A stretch of 64,000 bases of DNA from Membranipora membranacea (lineage: Eukaryota > Bryozoa > Gymnolaemata > Cheilostomatida > Membraniporidae): positions 30,754,001 through 30,818,000 of the forward strand of contig OU612065.1 in NCBI GenBank assembly GCA_914767715.1, written 5' to 3'. A model generated the notes under the pieces. That model was given only the letters and a program-made list of their open reading frames with translations. It ran no database searches and was not told where the DNA came from. The position numbers and the translations under genes were made by a program. This document shows positions 48,101-60,500 of this stretch, in pieces. The stretch's first letter is position 1. Each line of letters opens with the position of its first letter.

Positions 48101-48876
48101 AGACCCGCAGAGACAAACGGACTTCAGATTTGAGACGAGCAGGAGTTGCTCCTCTTTATGAGGTAGGTTAAAAGCAAATCTATTTTTTGACCCGAGCGAA
48201 AAAAAACCATGATACCCTCCCTTGGTATAACTTTTGAAATTTCAAGTCAGCGTAATTACCAACCAGTTAATCGGAGGATCCCAATATTCTGCAGTTTGAA
48301 TAAGGCCAATAAGGGCTCGAAGTGGTCGGAGTTAGCTAAGAATCAAACAGAGTTTTAATTTTTCAATGCTGCTGTTTGGCATGTTTTTTTTGGGCAAAAG
48401 TGGACGTCGTTAAAGTTGGCGCTGACGGAGAACGGAGACCCGCAGAGACAAACGGACTTCAGATTTGAGACGAGCAGGAATTGCTCCTCCTTATGAGGTA
48501 GGTTAAAAGCAAATCTATTTTTTGACCCGAGCGAAAAAAAACCATGATACCCTCCCTTGGTATAATTTTTGAAATTTCAAGTCAGCGTAATAACCATCCA
48601 GTTAATCGGAGGATCCCAATAGTCTGCAGTTTGAATAAGGACAATAAGGGCTTGAAGTGGTCGGAGTCAGATATGAATCCCACAGAGTTTTAATTTTTCA
48701 ATGCTGCCGTTTAGCATATTTTTTTTTGGGAAAAGTGGACGTCGTTAAAGTTGGCGCCGACGGAGAACGGAGACCCGCAGAGACAATCGTACTTCAAATT
48801 CGAGACGAGCAGGAGTTGCTCCTCCTTATGAGGTAGGTTAAAAGCAAATCTATTTTTTGACCCGAGCGAAGAAAAA
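45191..48876. repeat. 11-monomer segment, first copy
   Basis: Eleven monomers (3686 bp). From about 45310 to 47115 they recur at 48996-50801. Diagnostic pairs are GACAATCAGGAGTTGG with AATCCATG (about 45453 and 49138), TTTTCAGTGCTGCC (46014 and 49700), AAGTGCTCGAAG (46300 and 49988) and TTAATGGGAGG (46926 and 50616). Monomers here mostly carry ACCATCCAG, GATATGAATCC or GCTAAGAATCC and TTGGGAAAAG. Confidence 0.85.
47202..48206. repeat. Local two-monomer duplication
   Basis: The monomer at 47202 (TAAAATTTTTAAAATTTC, GGAAGATCCC, GGCATGAAGTGG, ACTCCAACAAAG) recurs at 47872, 670 bp downstream. The right part of 46867 (TTGGGAAAAGTTGACGTC) likewise recurs in 47537, so a stretch of about two monomers is duplicated in tandem. 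A third member of the class lies at 51224. Confidence 0.88.
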
Positions 48877-48995
48877 CCATGATACCCTCTCAGTGTATTA
48901 TTTTTAAAATTTCAAGTCAGCGTAATTACCAACCAGTTAATCGGAGGATCCCAATATTCTGCAGTTTGAATAAGGCCAATAAGGGGTTGAAGTGG
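47872..48995. repeat. 10-monomer-offset run, first copy
   Basis: Monomers 47872, 48207 (GCTAAGAATCAAACAG), 48542 (GCGTAATAACCATCC, GTCAGATATG, TTTAGCAT) and the left part of 48877 recur in the same order at 51224, 51559, 51894 and 52229, offset about 3352 bp. Confidence 0.85.
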
Positions 48996-49211
48996 TCGGA
49001 GTAAGCTAAGAATCCAACAGAGTTTTAATTTTTTAATGCTGCCGTTTGGCATGTTTTTTTTGGCAAAAGTGGACGTCGTTAAAGTTGGCGCTGACGGAGA
49101 ACGGAGACCCGAAGAGACAAACGGACTTCAGATTTGAGACAATCAGGAGTTGGTCCTCCTCATGAGGTAGGTTAAAAGCGAATCTATTTTTTGACCCGAG
49201 CGAAAAAAAAT
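48877..49211. repeat. Chimeric monomer where two periodicities meet
   Basis: The left part (GTGTATTATTTTTAAAATTTC, AAGGGGTTGAAG) matches the monomer at 52229. The right part (GTAAGCTAAGAATCC, CCCGAAGAG, GACAATCAGGAGTTGG, AGCGAATC, AATCCATG) matches 45191. The 10-monomer and 11-monomer repeats overlap at this monomer, with the switch near 48990-49010. Confidence 0.8.
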
Positions 49212-51223
49212 CCATGATACCCTCCCTTGGTATAATTTTTGAAATTTCAAGTAAGCGTAAGTACCAACCAGTTAATCAGAGGATCCCAATATTCTGCAGT
49301 TTGAATAAGGCCAATAAGGGCTCGAAGTGGTCGGAGTTAGAAAAGAATCCAACAGAGTTTTAATTTTTCATTGCTGTCGTTTGGCATGTTTTTTTTTTGG
49401 CAAAAGTGGACGCCTTTAAAGTTGGCGCTGATGGAGAACGGATACCCGCAGAGACAAACGGACTTCAGATTTGAGACGAGCAGGAGTTGCTCCTCCTCAT
49501 GAGGTAGGTTAAAAGCAAATCTATTTTTTGACCCGAGCGAAAAAAAACCATGATACCCTCCCTTGGTATAATTTTTGAAATTTCAAGTCAGCGTAATTAC
49601 CATCCAGTTAATCGGAGGATCCCAATAGTCTGCAGTTTGAATAAGGCCAATAAGGGCTTGAGGTGGTCGGAGTTAGATATGAATCCAACAGAGTTTTAAT
49701 TTTTCAGTGCTGCCGTTTGGCATGTTTTTGTTTGGGAAAAGTTGACGTCGTTAAAGTTGGCGCTGATGGAGAACGGAGACCCGCAGAGACAAACGGACTT
49801 CAGATTAGAGACGAGCAGGAGTTGCTACTCCTTATGAGGTAGGTTAAAAGCAAATCTATTTTTTGACCCGAGCGAAAAAAAACCATGATACCCTCCCTTG
49901 GTACAACTTTTGAAATTTCAAGTCAGCGTAATTACCAACCAGTTAATCGGAGGATCCCAATATTCTGCAGTTTGAATAAGGCCAATAAGTGCTCGAAGTG
50001 GTCGGAGTTAGCTAAGAATCCAACAGAGTTTTAATTTTTCAATGCTGCTGTTTGGCATGTTTTTTTTGGGCAAAAGTGGACGTCGTTAAAGTTGGCGCTG
50101 ACGGAGAACGGAGACCCGCAGAGACAAACGGACTTCAGATTTGAGACGAGCAGGAGTTGATCCTCCTTATGAGGTAGGTTAAAAGCAAATCTATTTTTTG
50201 ACCCGAGCGAAAAAAAACCATGATACCCTCCCTTGGTATAATTTATGAAATTTCAAGTAAGCGTAATTACCAACCAGTTAATCGGAGTATCCCAATATTC
50301 TGCAGTTTGAATAAGGCCAATAAGGGCTCGAAGTGGTCGGAGTTAGAAAAGAATCCAACAGAGTTTTAATTTTTCATTGCTGTCGTTTGGCATGTTTTTT
50401 TTTTGGCAAAAGTGGACGCCTTTAAAGTTGGCGCTGATGGAGAACGGAGACCTGCAGAGACAAACGGACTTCAGATTTGAGACGAGCAGGAGTTGCTCCT
50501 CCTCATGAGGTAGGTTAAAAGCAAATCTATTTTTTGACCCGAGCGAAAAAAAACCATGATACCCTCCCTTGGTACAATTTTTGAAATTACAAGTCAGCGT
50601 AATTACCATCCAGTTAATGGGAGGATCCCAATATTCTGCAGCTTGAATAAGGCCAATAAGGGCTTGAAGTGGTAGGAGTTAGATATGAATCCAACAGAGT
50701 TTTAATTTTTCAATGCTGCCGTTTGGCATGTTTTTTTTTGGGAAAAGTTGACGTCGTTAAAGTTGGCGCTGACGGAGAACGGAGACCCGCAGAGACAAAC
50801 GGACTTTAGATTTGGGACGAGCAGGAGTTGCTCCTCCTTATGAGGTAGGTTAAAAGCAAATCTATTTTTTGACCCGAGCAAAAAAAAACCATGATACCCT
50901 CCCTTGGTATTATTTTTGAAATTTCAAGTCAGCGTAATTACCAACCAGTAAATCGGAGCATCCCAATATTCTGCAGTTTGAATAAGGCCAATAAGGGCTC
51001 GAAGTGGTCGGAGTAAGCTAAGAATCAAACAGAGTTTTAATTTTTCAATGCTGCCGTTTGGTATGTTTTTTTTCGGCAAAAGTGGACATCGTTAAAGTTG
51101 GCGCTGACGGAGAACGGAGACCCGCAGAGACAAACGGACTTCAGATTTGAGACAAGCAGGAGTTGCTCCTCCTTATGAGGTAGGTTAAAAGCAAATCTAT
51201 TTTTTGACCCGAGCGAAAAAAAA
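49212..51223. repeat. 11-monomer segment, second copy and its end
   Basis: Monomers 49212, 49548, 49883, 50218 and 50554 match 45526 to 46867 at about 3686 bp. Near 50801 the match switches: GGACTTTAGATTTGGG and then TATTATTTTTG with GGAGCATCCC (50889) follow the 44856-45191 order instead. Monomer 50889 has private changes including TTTGGTATG and TTTTCGGC. Confidence 0.8.
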
Positions 51224-52563
51224 CCATGATACCCTCCCTTGGTAAAATTTTTAAAATTTCAAGTCAGCGTGATTACCAACCAGTAAATCGGAAGATCCCA
51301 ATATTCTGCAGTTTGAATAAGGCCAATAAGGGCATGAAGTGGTCGGAGTAAGCTAAAACTCCAACAAAGTTTTAATTTTTCAATGCTGCCGTTTGGCATG
51401 TTTTTTTTGGGCAAAAGTGGACGTCGTTAAAGTTGGCGCTGACGGAGAACGGAGACCCGCAGAGACAAACGGACTTCAGATTTGAGACGAGCAGGAGTTG
51501 CTCCTCTTTATGAGGTAGGTTAAAAGCAAATCTATTTTTTGACCCGAGCGAAAAAAAACCATGATACCCTCCCTTGGTATAACTTTTGAAATTTCAAGTC
51601 AGCGTAATTACCAACCAGTTAATCGGAGGATCCCAATATTCTGCAGTTTGAATAAGGCCAATAAGGGCTCGAAGTGGTCGGAGTTAGCTAAGAATCAAAC
51701 AGAGTTTGAATTTTTCAATGCTGCTGTTTGGCATGTTTTTTTTGGGCAAAAGTGGACGTCGTTAAGGTTGGCGCTGACGGAGAACGGAGACCCGCAGAGA
51801 CAAACGGACTTCAGATTTGAGACGAGCAGGAATTGCTCCTCCTTATGAGGTAGGTTAAAAGCAAATCTATTTTTTGACCCGAGCGAAAAAAAACCATGAT
51901 ACCCTCCCTTGGTATAATTTTCGAAATTTCAAGTCAGCGTAATAACCATCCAGTTAATCGGAGGATCCCAATAGTCTGCAGTTTGAATAAGGCCAATAAG
52001 GGCTTGAAGTGGTCGGAGTCAGATATGAATCCCACAGAGTTTTAATTTTTCAATGCTGCCGTTTAGCATGTTTTTTTTTGGGAAAAGTGGACGTCGTTAA
52101 AGTTGGCGCCGACGGAGAACGGAGACCCGCAGAGACAATCGGACTTCAAATTCGAGACAAGCAGGAGTTGCTCCTCCTTATGAGGTAGGTTAAAAGCAAA
52201 TCTATTTTTTGACCCGAGCGAAGAAAAACCATGATACCCTCTCTGTGTATTATTTTTAAAATTTCAAGTCAGCGTAATTACCAACCAGTTAATCGGAGGA
52301 TCCCAATATTCTGCAGTTTGAATAAGGCCAATAAGGGGTTGAAGTGGTCGGAGTCAGATAAGAATCCAACAGAGTTTTAATTTTTCAATGCTGCCGTTTG
52401 GCATGTTTTTTTTTGGTAAAAGTGGACTTCGATAAAGTTTGCGCTGACGGAGAACGGAGACCCGCAGAGACAAACGGATTTAAGATTTGAGACAAGCAGG
52501 AGTTGCTCCTCCTTATGGGGTAGGTGAAAAGCAAATCTATTTTTTGACCCAAGCGAAAAAAAA
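51224..52563. repeat. 10-monomer-offset run, second copy
   Basis: Starts 51224, 51559, 51894 and 52229 repeat 47872-48877. The last monomer departs in its right part (GACTTCGATAAAGTTTGCGC, GGATTTAAGATTTGAGACAAG), which matches 53235 instead, three monomers on. Confidence 0.85.
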
Positions 52564-55500
52564 CCATGATACCCTCCCTGTGTATAATTTTTGAAATTTT
52601 AAGTCAGCGTATTTACCAACCAGTTAATCGGAGGATCCCAATATTCTGCAGTTTGAATGAGGCCAATAAGGGCTTGAAGTGGTCGGAGTTAGATAAGAAT
52701 CCAACAGAGTTTTAATTTTTCAATGCTGCCGTTTGGCATGTTTTTTTTTTGGCAAAAGTGGACGTCATTAAAGGTGGCGCTGACGGAGAACGGGGACCCG
52801 CAGAGACAGACGGACTTCAGATTTGAGACGAGCAGGAGTTGCTCCTCCTTATGAGGTAGGTTAAAAGCAAATCTATTTTTTGACCCGAGCGAAAAAAAAC
52901 CATGATACCCTCCCTTGGTATAATTTTTGAAATTTCAAGTCAGCGTAATGACCATCCAGTTAATCGGAGGATCCCAATAGTCTGCAGTCTGAATAAGGCC
53001 AATAAGGGCTTGAGGTGGTCGGAGTTAGATATGAATCCAACAGAGTTTTAATTTTTCAATGCTGCCGTTTAGCATGTTTTTTTTTGGGAAAAGTGGACGT
53101 CGTTAAAGTTGGCGCTGACGGAGAACGGAGACCCGCAGAGACAAACGGACTTCAAATTCGAGACGAGCAGGAGTTGCTCCTCCTTATGAGGTAGGTTAAA
53201 AGCAAATCTATTTTTTGACCCGAGCGAAAAAAAACCATGATACCCTCCCTTGGTATAACTTTTGAAATTTCAAGTCAGCGTAATTACCAACCAGTTAATC
53301 GGAGGATCCCAATATTCTGCAGTTTGAATAAGGTCAATAAGGGCTTGAAGTGGTAGGAGCTAGATAAGAATCCAACAGAGTTTTAATTTTTCAATGCTGC
53401 CGTTTGGCATGTTTTTTTTTGGTAAAAGTGGACTTCGTTAAAGTTGGCGCTGACGGAGAACGGAGACCCGCAGAGACAAACGGATTTAAGATTTGAGACA
53501 AGCAGGAGTTGCTCCTCCTTATGGGATAGGTAAAAAGCAAATCTATTTTTTGACCCGAGCGAAAAAAAACCATGATACCCTCCCTTGGTATAATTTTTGA
53601 AATTTCAAGTAAGCGTAATTACCAACCAGTTAATCGGAGGATCCCAATATTCTGCAGTTTGAATAAGGCCAATAAGGGCTTGAAGTGGTCGGAGTTAGAT
53701 AAGAATCCAACAGAGCTTTAACTTTTCAATGCTGCCGTTTGGCATGTTTTTTTTTGGGCAAAAGTGGATGTCGTTAAAGTTGGCACTGACGGAGAACGAA
53801 GACCCGCAGAGACAAACAGACTTCAGATTTGAGACGAGCAGGAGTTGCTCCTCCTTATGAGGTAGGTTAAAAGCAAATCTTTTTTTTGACCCGAGCGAAA
53901 AAAAACCATGATACCCTCCCTTGATATAATTTTCGAAATTTCAAGTCAGCCTAATTACCAACCAGTTAATCGGAGGATCCCAATATTCTGCAGTTTGAAT
54001 AAGGCCAATAAGGGCTTGAAGTGGTCGGAGTTCGATAAGAATCCAACAGAGTTTTAATTTTTCAATGCTGCCGTTTGGCACGTTTTTTTTTTGGCAAAAG
54101 TGGACGTCATTAAAGGTGGCGCTGACGGAGAACGGGGACCCGCAGAGACAGACGGACTTCAGATTTGAGAGGAGCAGGAGTTGCTCCTCCTTATGAGGTA
54201 GGTTAAAAGCAAATCTATTTTTTGACCCGAGCGAAAAAAAACCATGATACCCTCCCTTGGTATAATTTTTGAAATTTCAAGTCAGCGTAATGACCATCCA
54301 GTTAATCGGAGGATTCCAATAGTCTGTAGTTTGAATAAGGCCAATAAGGGCTTGAGGTGGTCGGAGTTAGATATGAATCCAACAGAGTTTTAATTTTTCA
54401 ATGCTGCCCTTTAGCATGTTTTTTTTTGGGAAAAGTGGACGTCGTTAAAGTTGGCGCTGACAGAGAACGGAGACCCGCAGAGACAAACGGACTTCAGATT
54501 CGAGACGAGCAGGAGTTGCTCCTCCTTATGAGGTAGGTTAAAAGCAAATCTATTTTTTGACCCGAGCGAAAAAAAACCATGATACCCTCCCTTGGTATAA
54601 TTTTTAAAATTTCAAGTCAGCGTAATTACCAACCAGTAAATCGGAAGATCCCAATATTCTGCAGTTTGAATAAGGCCAATAAGGGCATGAAGTGGTCTGA
54701 GTAAGCTAAGACTCCAACAGAGTTTTAATTTTTCAATGCTGCCGTTTGGCATGTTTTTTTTGGGCAAAAGTGGACGTCGTTAAAGGTGGCGCTGACGGAG
54801 AACGGGGACCCGCAGAGACAGACGGACTTCAGATTTGAGACGAGCAGGAGTTGCTCCTCCTTATGAGGTAGGTTAAAAGCAAATCTATTTTTTGACCCGA
54901 GCGAAAAAAAACCATGATACCCTCCCTTGGTATAATTTTTAAAATTTCACGTCAGCGTAATTACCATCCAGTTAATCGGAGGATCCCAATAGCCTGCAGT
55001 TTGAATAAGGCCAATAAGGGCTTGAGGTGGTCGGAGTAAGCTAAGAATCCAACAGAGTTTTTATTTTTCAATGCTGCCGTTTGGCATGTTTTTTTTGGGC
55101 AAAAGTGGACGTCGTTAAAGTTGGCGCTGACGGAGAACGGAGACCCGCAGAGACAAACGGACTTCAGATTTGAGACGAGCAGGAGTTGCTCCTCCTTATG
55201 AGGTAGGTTAAAAGCAAATCTATTTTTTGACCCGAGCGAAAAAAAACCATGATACCCTCCCTTGGTATAATTTTTGAAATTTTAAGTCAGCGTAATAACC
55301 ATCCAGTTAATCGGAGGATCCCAATAGTCTGCAGTTTGAATAAGGCCAATAAGGGCTTGAGGTGGTCGGAGTTAGATATGAATCCAACAGAGTTTTAATT
55401 TTTCAATGCTGCCGTTTAGCATGTTTTTTTTTGGGAAAAGTGGATGTCGTTAAAGTTGGCTCTGACGGAGAACGGAGACCCGCAGAGACAATCGGACTTC

Positions 55501-57592
55501 AGATTCGAGACGAGCAGGAGTTGCTCCTCCTTATGAGGTAGGTTAAAAGCAAATCTATTTTTTGACCCGAGCGAAAAAAAACCATGATACCCTCCCTTGG
55601 TATAACTTTTGAAATTTCAAGTCAGCGTAATTACCAACCAGTTAATCGGAGGATCCCAAAATTCTGCAGTTTGAATAAGGTCAATAAGGGCTTGAAGTGG
55701 TAGGAGTTAGATAAGAATCCAACAGAGTTTTAATTTTTCAATGCTGCCGTTTGGCATGTTTTTTTTTGGCAAAAGTGGACGTCGTTAAAGTTGGCGCTGA
55801 CGGAGAACGGAGACTCGCAGAGACAAACAGACTTCAGATTTGAGAGAAGCAGGAGTTGCTCCTCCTTATGAGGTAGGTTAAAAGCAAATCTATTTTTTGA
55901 CCCGAGCGAAAAAAAACTATGATACCCTCCCTGTGTATAATTTTTGAAATTTTAAGTCAGCGTATTTACCAACAAGTTAATCGGAGGATCCCAATATTCT
56001 GCAGTTTGAATAAGGCCAATAAGGGCTTGAGGTGGTCGGAGTTAGATATGAATCCAACAGAGTTTTAATTTTTCAATGCTGCCGTTTGGCATGTTTTTTT
56101 TGGGCAAAAGTGGACGTCGTTAAAGTTGGCGCTGACGGAGAACGGAGACCCGCAGAGACAAACGGACTTCAGATTGGAGACGAGCAGGAGTTGCTCCTCC
56201 TTATGAGGTAGGTTAAAAGCAAATCTATTTTTAGACCCGAGCGAAAAAAAACCATGATACCCTCCCTTGGTATAATTTTTGAAATTTCAAGTCAGCGTAA
56301 TTACCATCCAGTTAATCGGAGGATCCCAATAGTCTGCAGTTTGAATAAGGCCAATAAGGGCTTAAGGTGGTCGGAGTTAGATATGAATCCAACAGAGTTT
56401 TAATTTTTCAATGCTGCCGTTTGGCATGTTTTTTTTTGGGAAAAGTAGACGTCGTTAAAGTTGGCGCTGACGGAGAACGGAGACCCGCAGAGACAAACGG
56501 ACTTCAGATTCGAGACGAGCAGGAGTTGCTCCTCCTTATGAGGTAGGTTAAAAGCAAATCTATTTTTTGACCCGAGCGAAAAAAAAACCATGATACCCTC
56601 CCTTGGTATAACTTTTGAAATTTCAAGTCAGCGTAATTACCAACCAGTTAATCGGAGGATCCCAATATTCTGCAGTTTGAATAAGGCCAATAAGGGCTCG
56701 AAGTGGTCGGAGTAAGCTAAGAATCCAACAGAGTTTTCATTTTTCAATGCTGCCGTTTGGCATGTTTTTTTTGGGCAAAAGTGGACGTCGTTAAAGTTGG
56801 CGCTGACGGAGAACGGAGACCCGCAGAGACAAACGGACTTCAGATTTGAGACGAGCAGGAGTTGCTCCTCCTTATGAGGTAGGTTAAAAGCAAATCTATT
56901 TTTTGACCCGAGCGAAAAAAAACCATGATACCCTCCCTTGGTATAATTTTTGAAATTTTAAGTCAGCGTAATAACCATCCAGTTAATCGGAGGATCCCAA
57001 TAGTCTGCAGTTTGAATAAGGCCAATAAGGGCTTGAGGTGGTCGGAGTTAGATATGAATCCAACAGAGTTTTAATTTTTCAATGCTGCCGTTTAGCATGT
57101 TTTTTTTTGGGAAAAGTGGACGTCGTTAAAGTTGGCGCTGACGGAGAACGGAGACCCGCAGAGACAAACGGACTTCAGATTCGAGACGAGCAGGAGTTGC
57201 TCCTCCTTATGAGGTAGGTTAAAAGCAAATCTATTTTTTGACCCGAGCGAAAAAAAACCATGATACCCTCCCTTGGTATAACTTTTGAAATTTCAAGTCA
57301 GCGTAATTACCATCCACTTAATCGGAGGATCCCAATAGTCTGCAGTTTGAATAAGGCCATTAAGGGCTTGAGGTGGTCGGAGTTAGATATGAATCCAACA
57401 GAGTTTTAATTTTTCAATGCTACCGTTTAGCATGTTTTTTTTTGGGAAAAGTGGACGTCGTTAAAGTTGGCGCTGATGGAGAACGGAGACCCGCAGAGAC
57501 AAACGGACTTCAGATTCGAGACGAGCAGGAGTTGCTCCTCCTTATGAGGTAGGTTAAAAGCAAATCTATTTTTTGACCCGAGCGAAAAAAAA
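52564..57592. repeat. Diverged monomers, weak 2-4-mer repetition
   Basis: Fifteen monomers with many private substitutions. Short-range pairs remain: CATTAAAGGTGGCGC with ACGGGGACCC and GACAGACGG in 52564 and 53906 (four apart) and partly in 54577; GCGTAATGACCATCC in 52900 and 54242; AGGATTTAAG-type tails in 52229 and 53235. Most are of the GATATGAATCC/TTTAGCATG/TTGGGAAAAG class. I found no long duplicated block. Confidence 0.8.
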
Positions 57593-60500
57593 CCATGATA
57601 CCCTCCCTTGGTATAATTTTGAAATTTCAAGTCAGCGTAATTAATATCCACTTAATCGGAGGATCCCAATAGTCTGCAGTTTGAATAAGGCCAATGAGGG
57701 CTTGAAATGATCGGAGTTAGAAAAGAATCCAACAGAGTTTTAATTTTTCAATGCTGCCGTTCGGCATGTTAATTTTTTGGCAAAAGTGGACGTCGTTAAA
57801 GTTGGCGCTGACGGAGAACGGACACCCGAAGAGACAAACGGACTTCAGATTTGAGACGAGCAGGAGTTGCTCCTCCTTATGAGGTAGGTTAAATGCGAAT
57901 CTATTTTTTGACCCGAGCGGAAAAAAACCATGATACCCTCCCTTGGTATAAGTTTGGAAATTTCAAGTCAGCATAATTACCAACCAGTTAATCGGAGGAT
58001 CCCAATATTCTGCAGTTTGAATAAGGCCAATGAGGGCTTGAAATGTTCGGAGTTAGAAAAGAATCCAACAGAGTTTTAATTTTTCAATGCTGCCGTTTGG
58101 CATGTTAATTTTTTGGCAAAAGTGGACGTCGTTAAAGTTGGCGCTGACGGGGAACGGAGACCCGCAGAGACAAACGGACTTGAGATTTGAGACGAGCAGG
58201 AGTTGCTCCTCTTTATGAGGTAGGTTAAAAGCAAATCTATTTTTTGACCCGAGCGAAAAAAAACCATGATACCCTCCCTTGGAATAATTTTTGAAATTTC
58301 AAGTCAGCGTAATTACCAACCAGTTAATCGGAGGATCCCAATATTCTGCAGTGTGATTAAGGCCAACAAGGGCTTGAAGTGGTCGGAGTAAGATAAGAAT
58401 CCAACAGACCTTTAATTTTTCAATGCTGCCGTTTGGCATGTTTTTTTTTGGGCAAAAGTGGATGTCGTTAAAGTTGGCGCTGATGGAGAACGAAGACGCG
58501 CAGAGACAAACAGACTTCAGATTTGAGACGAGCAGGAGTTGCTCCTCCTTATGAGGTAGGTTTAAAGCAAATCTATTTTTTGACCCGAGCGAAAAAAAAC
58601 CATGATAACCTCCCTTGGTATAATTTTTGAAATTTCAAGTCGACGTTATTACCAACCTGTTGATCGGAGGATCCCAATATTCTGCAGTTTGAATAAAGCC
58701 CATAAGGGCTTGAAGTGGTCGGAGTTAGATAAGAATCCAACAGAGTTTTAATTTTTCAATGCTGCCGTTTGGCATGTTATTTTTTTGGCAAAAGTGGACG
58801 TCGTTTAAGTTGGCGCTGACGGGGAACGGAGACCCGCAGAGATAAACGGATTTCAGACTTAAGACGAGCAGGAGTTGCTCCTCCTTATGAGGTAGGTTAA
58901 AAGCAAATCTTTTTTTTGACCCGAGCGAAAAAAAACCATGATACCCTCCCTTGGTATAATTTTTGAAATTTCAAGTCAGCCTAATTACCAACCAGTTAAT
59001 CGGAGGATCCCAATATTCTGCAGTTTGAATAAGGCCAATAAGGGCTTGAAGTGGTAGGAGTTAGAAATGAATCCAACGGAGTTTTAATTTTTCAATGCTG
59101 CCGTTTGGCATGTTTTTTTTTGGCAAAAGTGGACGTCATTAAAGTTGGCGCTGACGGAGAACGGAGACCCGCAGAGACAAACGGACTTCAGATTTGAGAC
59201 GAACAGGAGTTGCTCCTCCTTATGAGGTAGGTTAAAAGCAAATCTATTTTTTGACCCGAGCGAAAAAAAACCATGATACCCTCCCTCCCTTGGTATAATT
59301 TTTGAAATTTCAAGTCAGCGTAATTACCAACCAGTAAATCGGAGGATCCCAATATTCTGCAATTTGAATAAGGCCAATAAGGGCTCGAAGTGGTCGGAGT
59401 AAGCTAAGAATCCAACAGAGTTTTAATTTTTCAATGCTGCCGTTTGGCATGTTTGTTTATGGCAAAAGTGGACGTCGTTAAAGTTGGCGCTGACGGAGAA
59501 CGGACACCCGCAGAGACAAACGGACTTCAGATTTGAGATAAGCAGGAGTTGCTCCTCCTTATGAGGTAGGTTAACAGCAAATCTATTTTTTGACCCGAGC
59601 GAAAAAGACCATGATACCCTCCCTTGGTATAATCTTTGAAGTTTCAAGTCAGCCTAATTACCATCCAGTTAATCGGAGGATCCCAATATTCTGCAGTTTG
59701 AATAAGGCCAATGAGGGCTTGAAGTGGTAGGAGTTAGATAAGGATCCAACAGAGTTTTAACTTTTCAATGCTGCCGTTTGGCATGGTTTTTTTTGGGCAT
59801 AAGTGGATGTCGTTAAAGTTGGCGCTGACGGAGAACGAAGACCCGCAGAGACAAACGGACTTCAGATTTGAGACGAGCAGGAGTTGCTCCTCCTCATAAG
59901 GTAGGTTAAAAGCAAATCTATTTTTTGACCCGAGTGAAAAAAAACCATGATACCCTCCCTTGGTATAACTTTTGAAATTTCAATTCAGCGTAATTACCAA
60001 CCAGTTAATCGGAGGATCCCAATAATCTACAGTTTGAATAAGGCCAATAAGGGCTTGAAGTGGTCGGAGTTAAACAAGAATCCAACAGGGTTTTAATTTT
60101 TCAATGCTGCCGTATGGCATGGTTTTTTTTGGGAAAGAGTGGATGTCGTTAAAGTTGGCGCTGACGGAGAACGGAGACCCGCGGAGACAAACGGACTTCA
60201 GATTTGAGACGAGCAGGAGTTGCTCCTCCTTATGAGGTAGGTTAAAAGCAAATCTATTTTTTGACCCGAGAGAAAAAAACCAAGATACCCTCCCTGTGTA
60301 AAATTTTAAAAATTTCAAGTCAGCGTAATTACCAATCAGTTAATCGGAGGATCCCAATATTCTGCAGTTTGAATAAGGCCTTTAAGGGCTTGAAGTGGTC
60401 GGAGTCAGATAAGAATCCAACAGAGTTTTAAATTTTCAATGCTGCCGTTTGGCATGTTGTTTTTTGGCAAAAGTGGACGTCGTTAAAGTTGGCGCTGACG

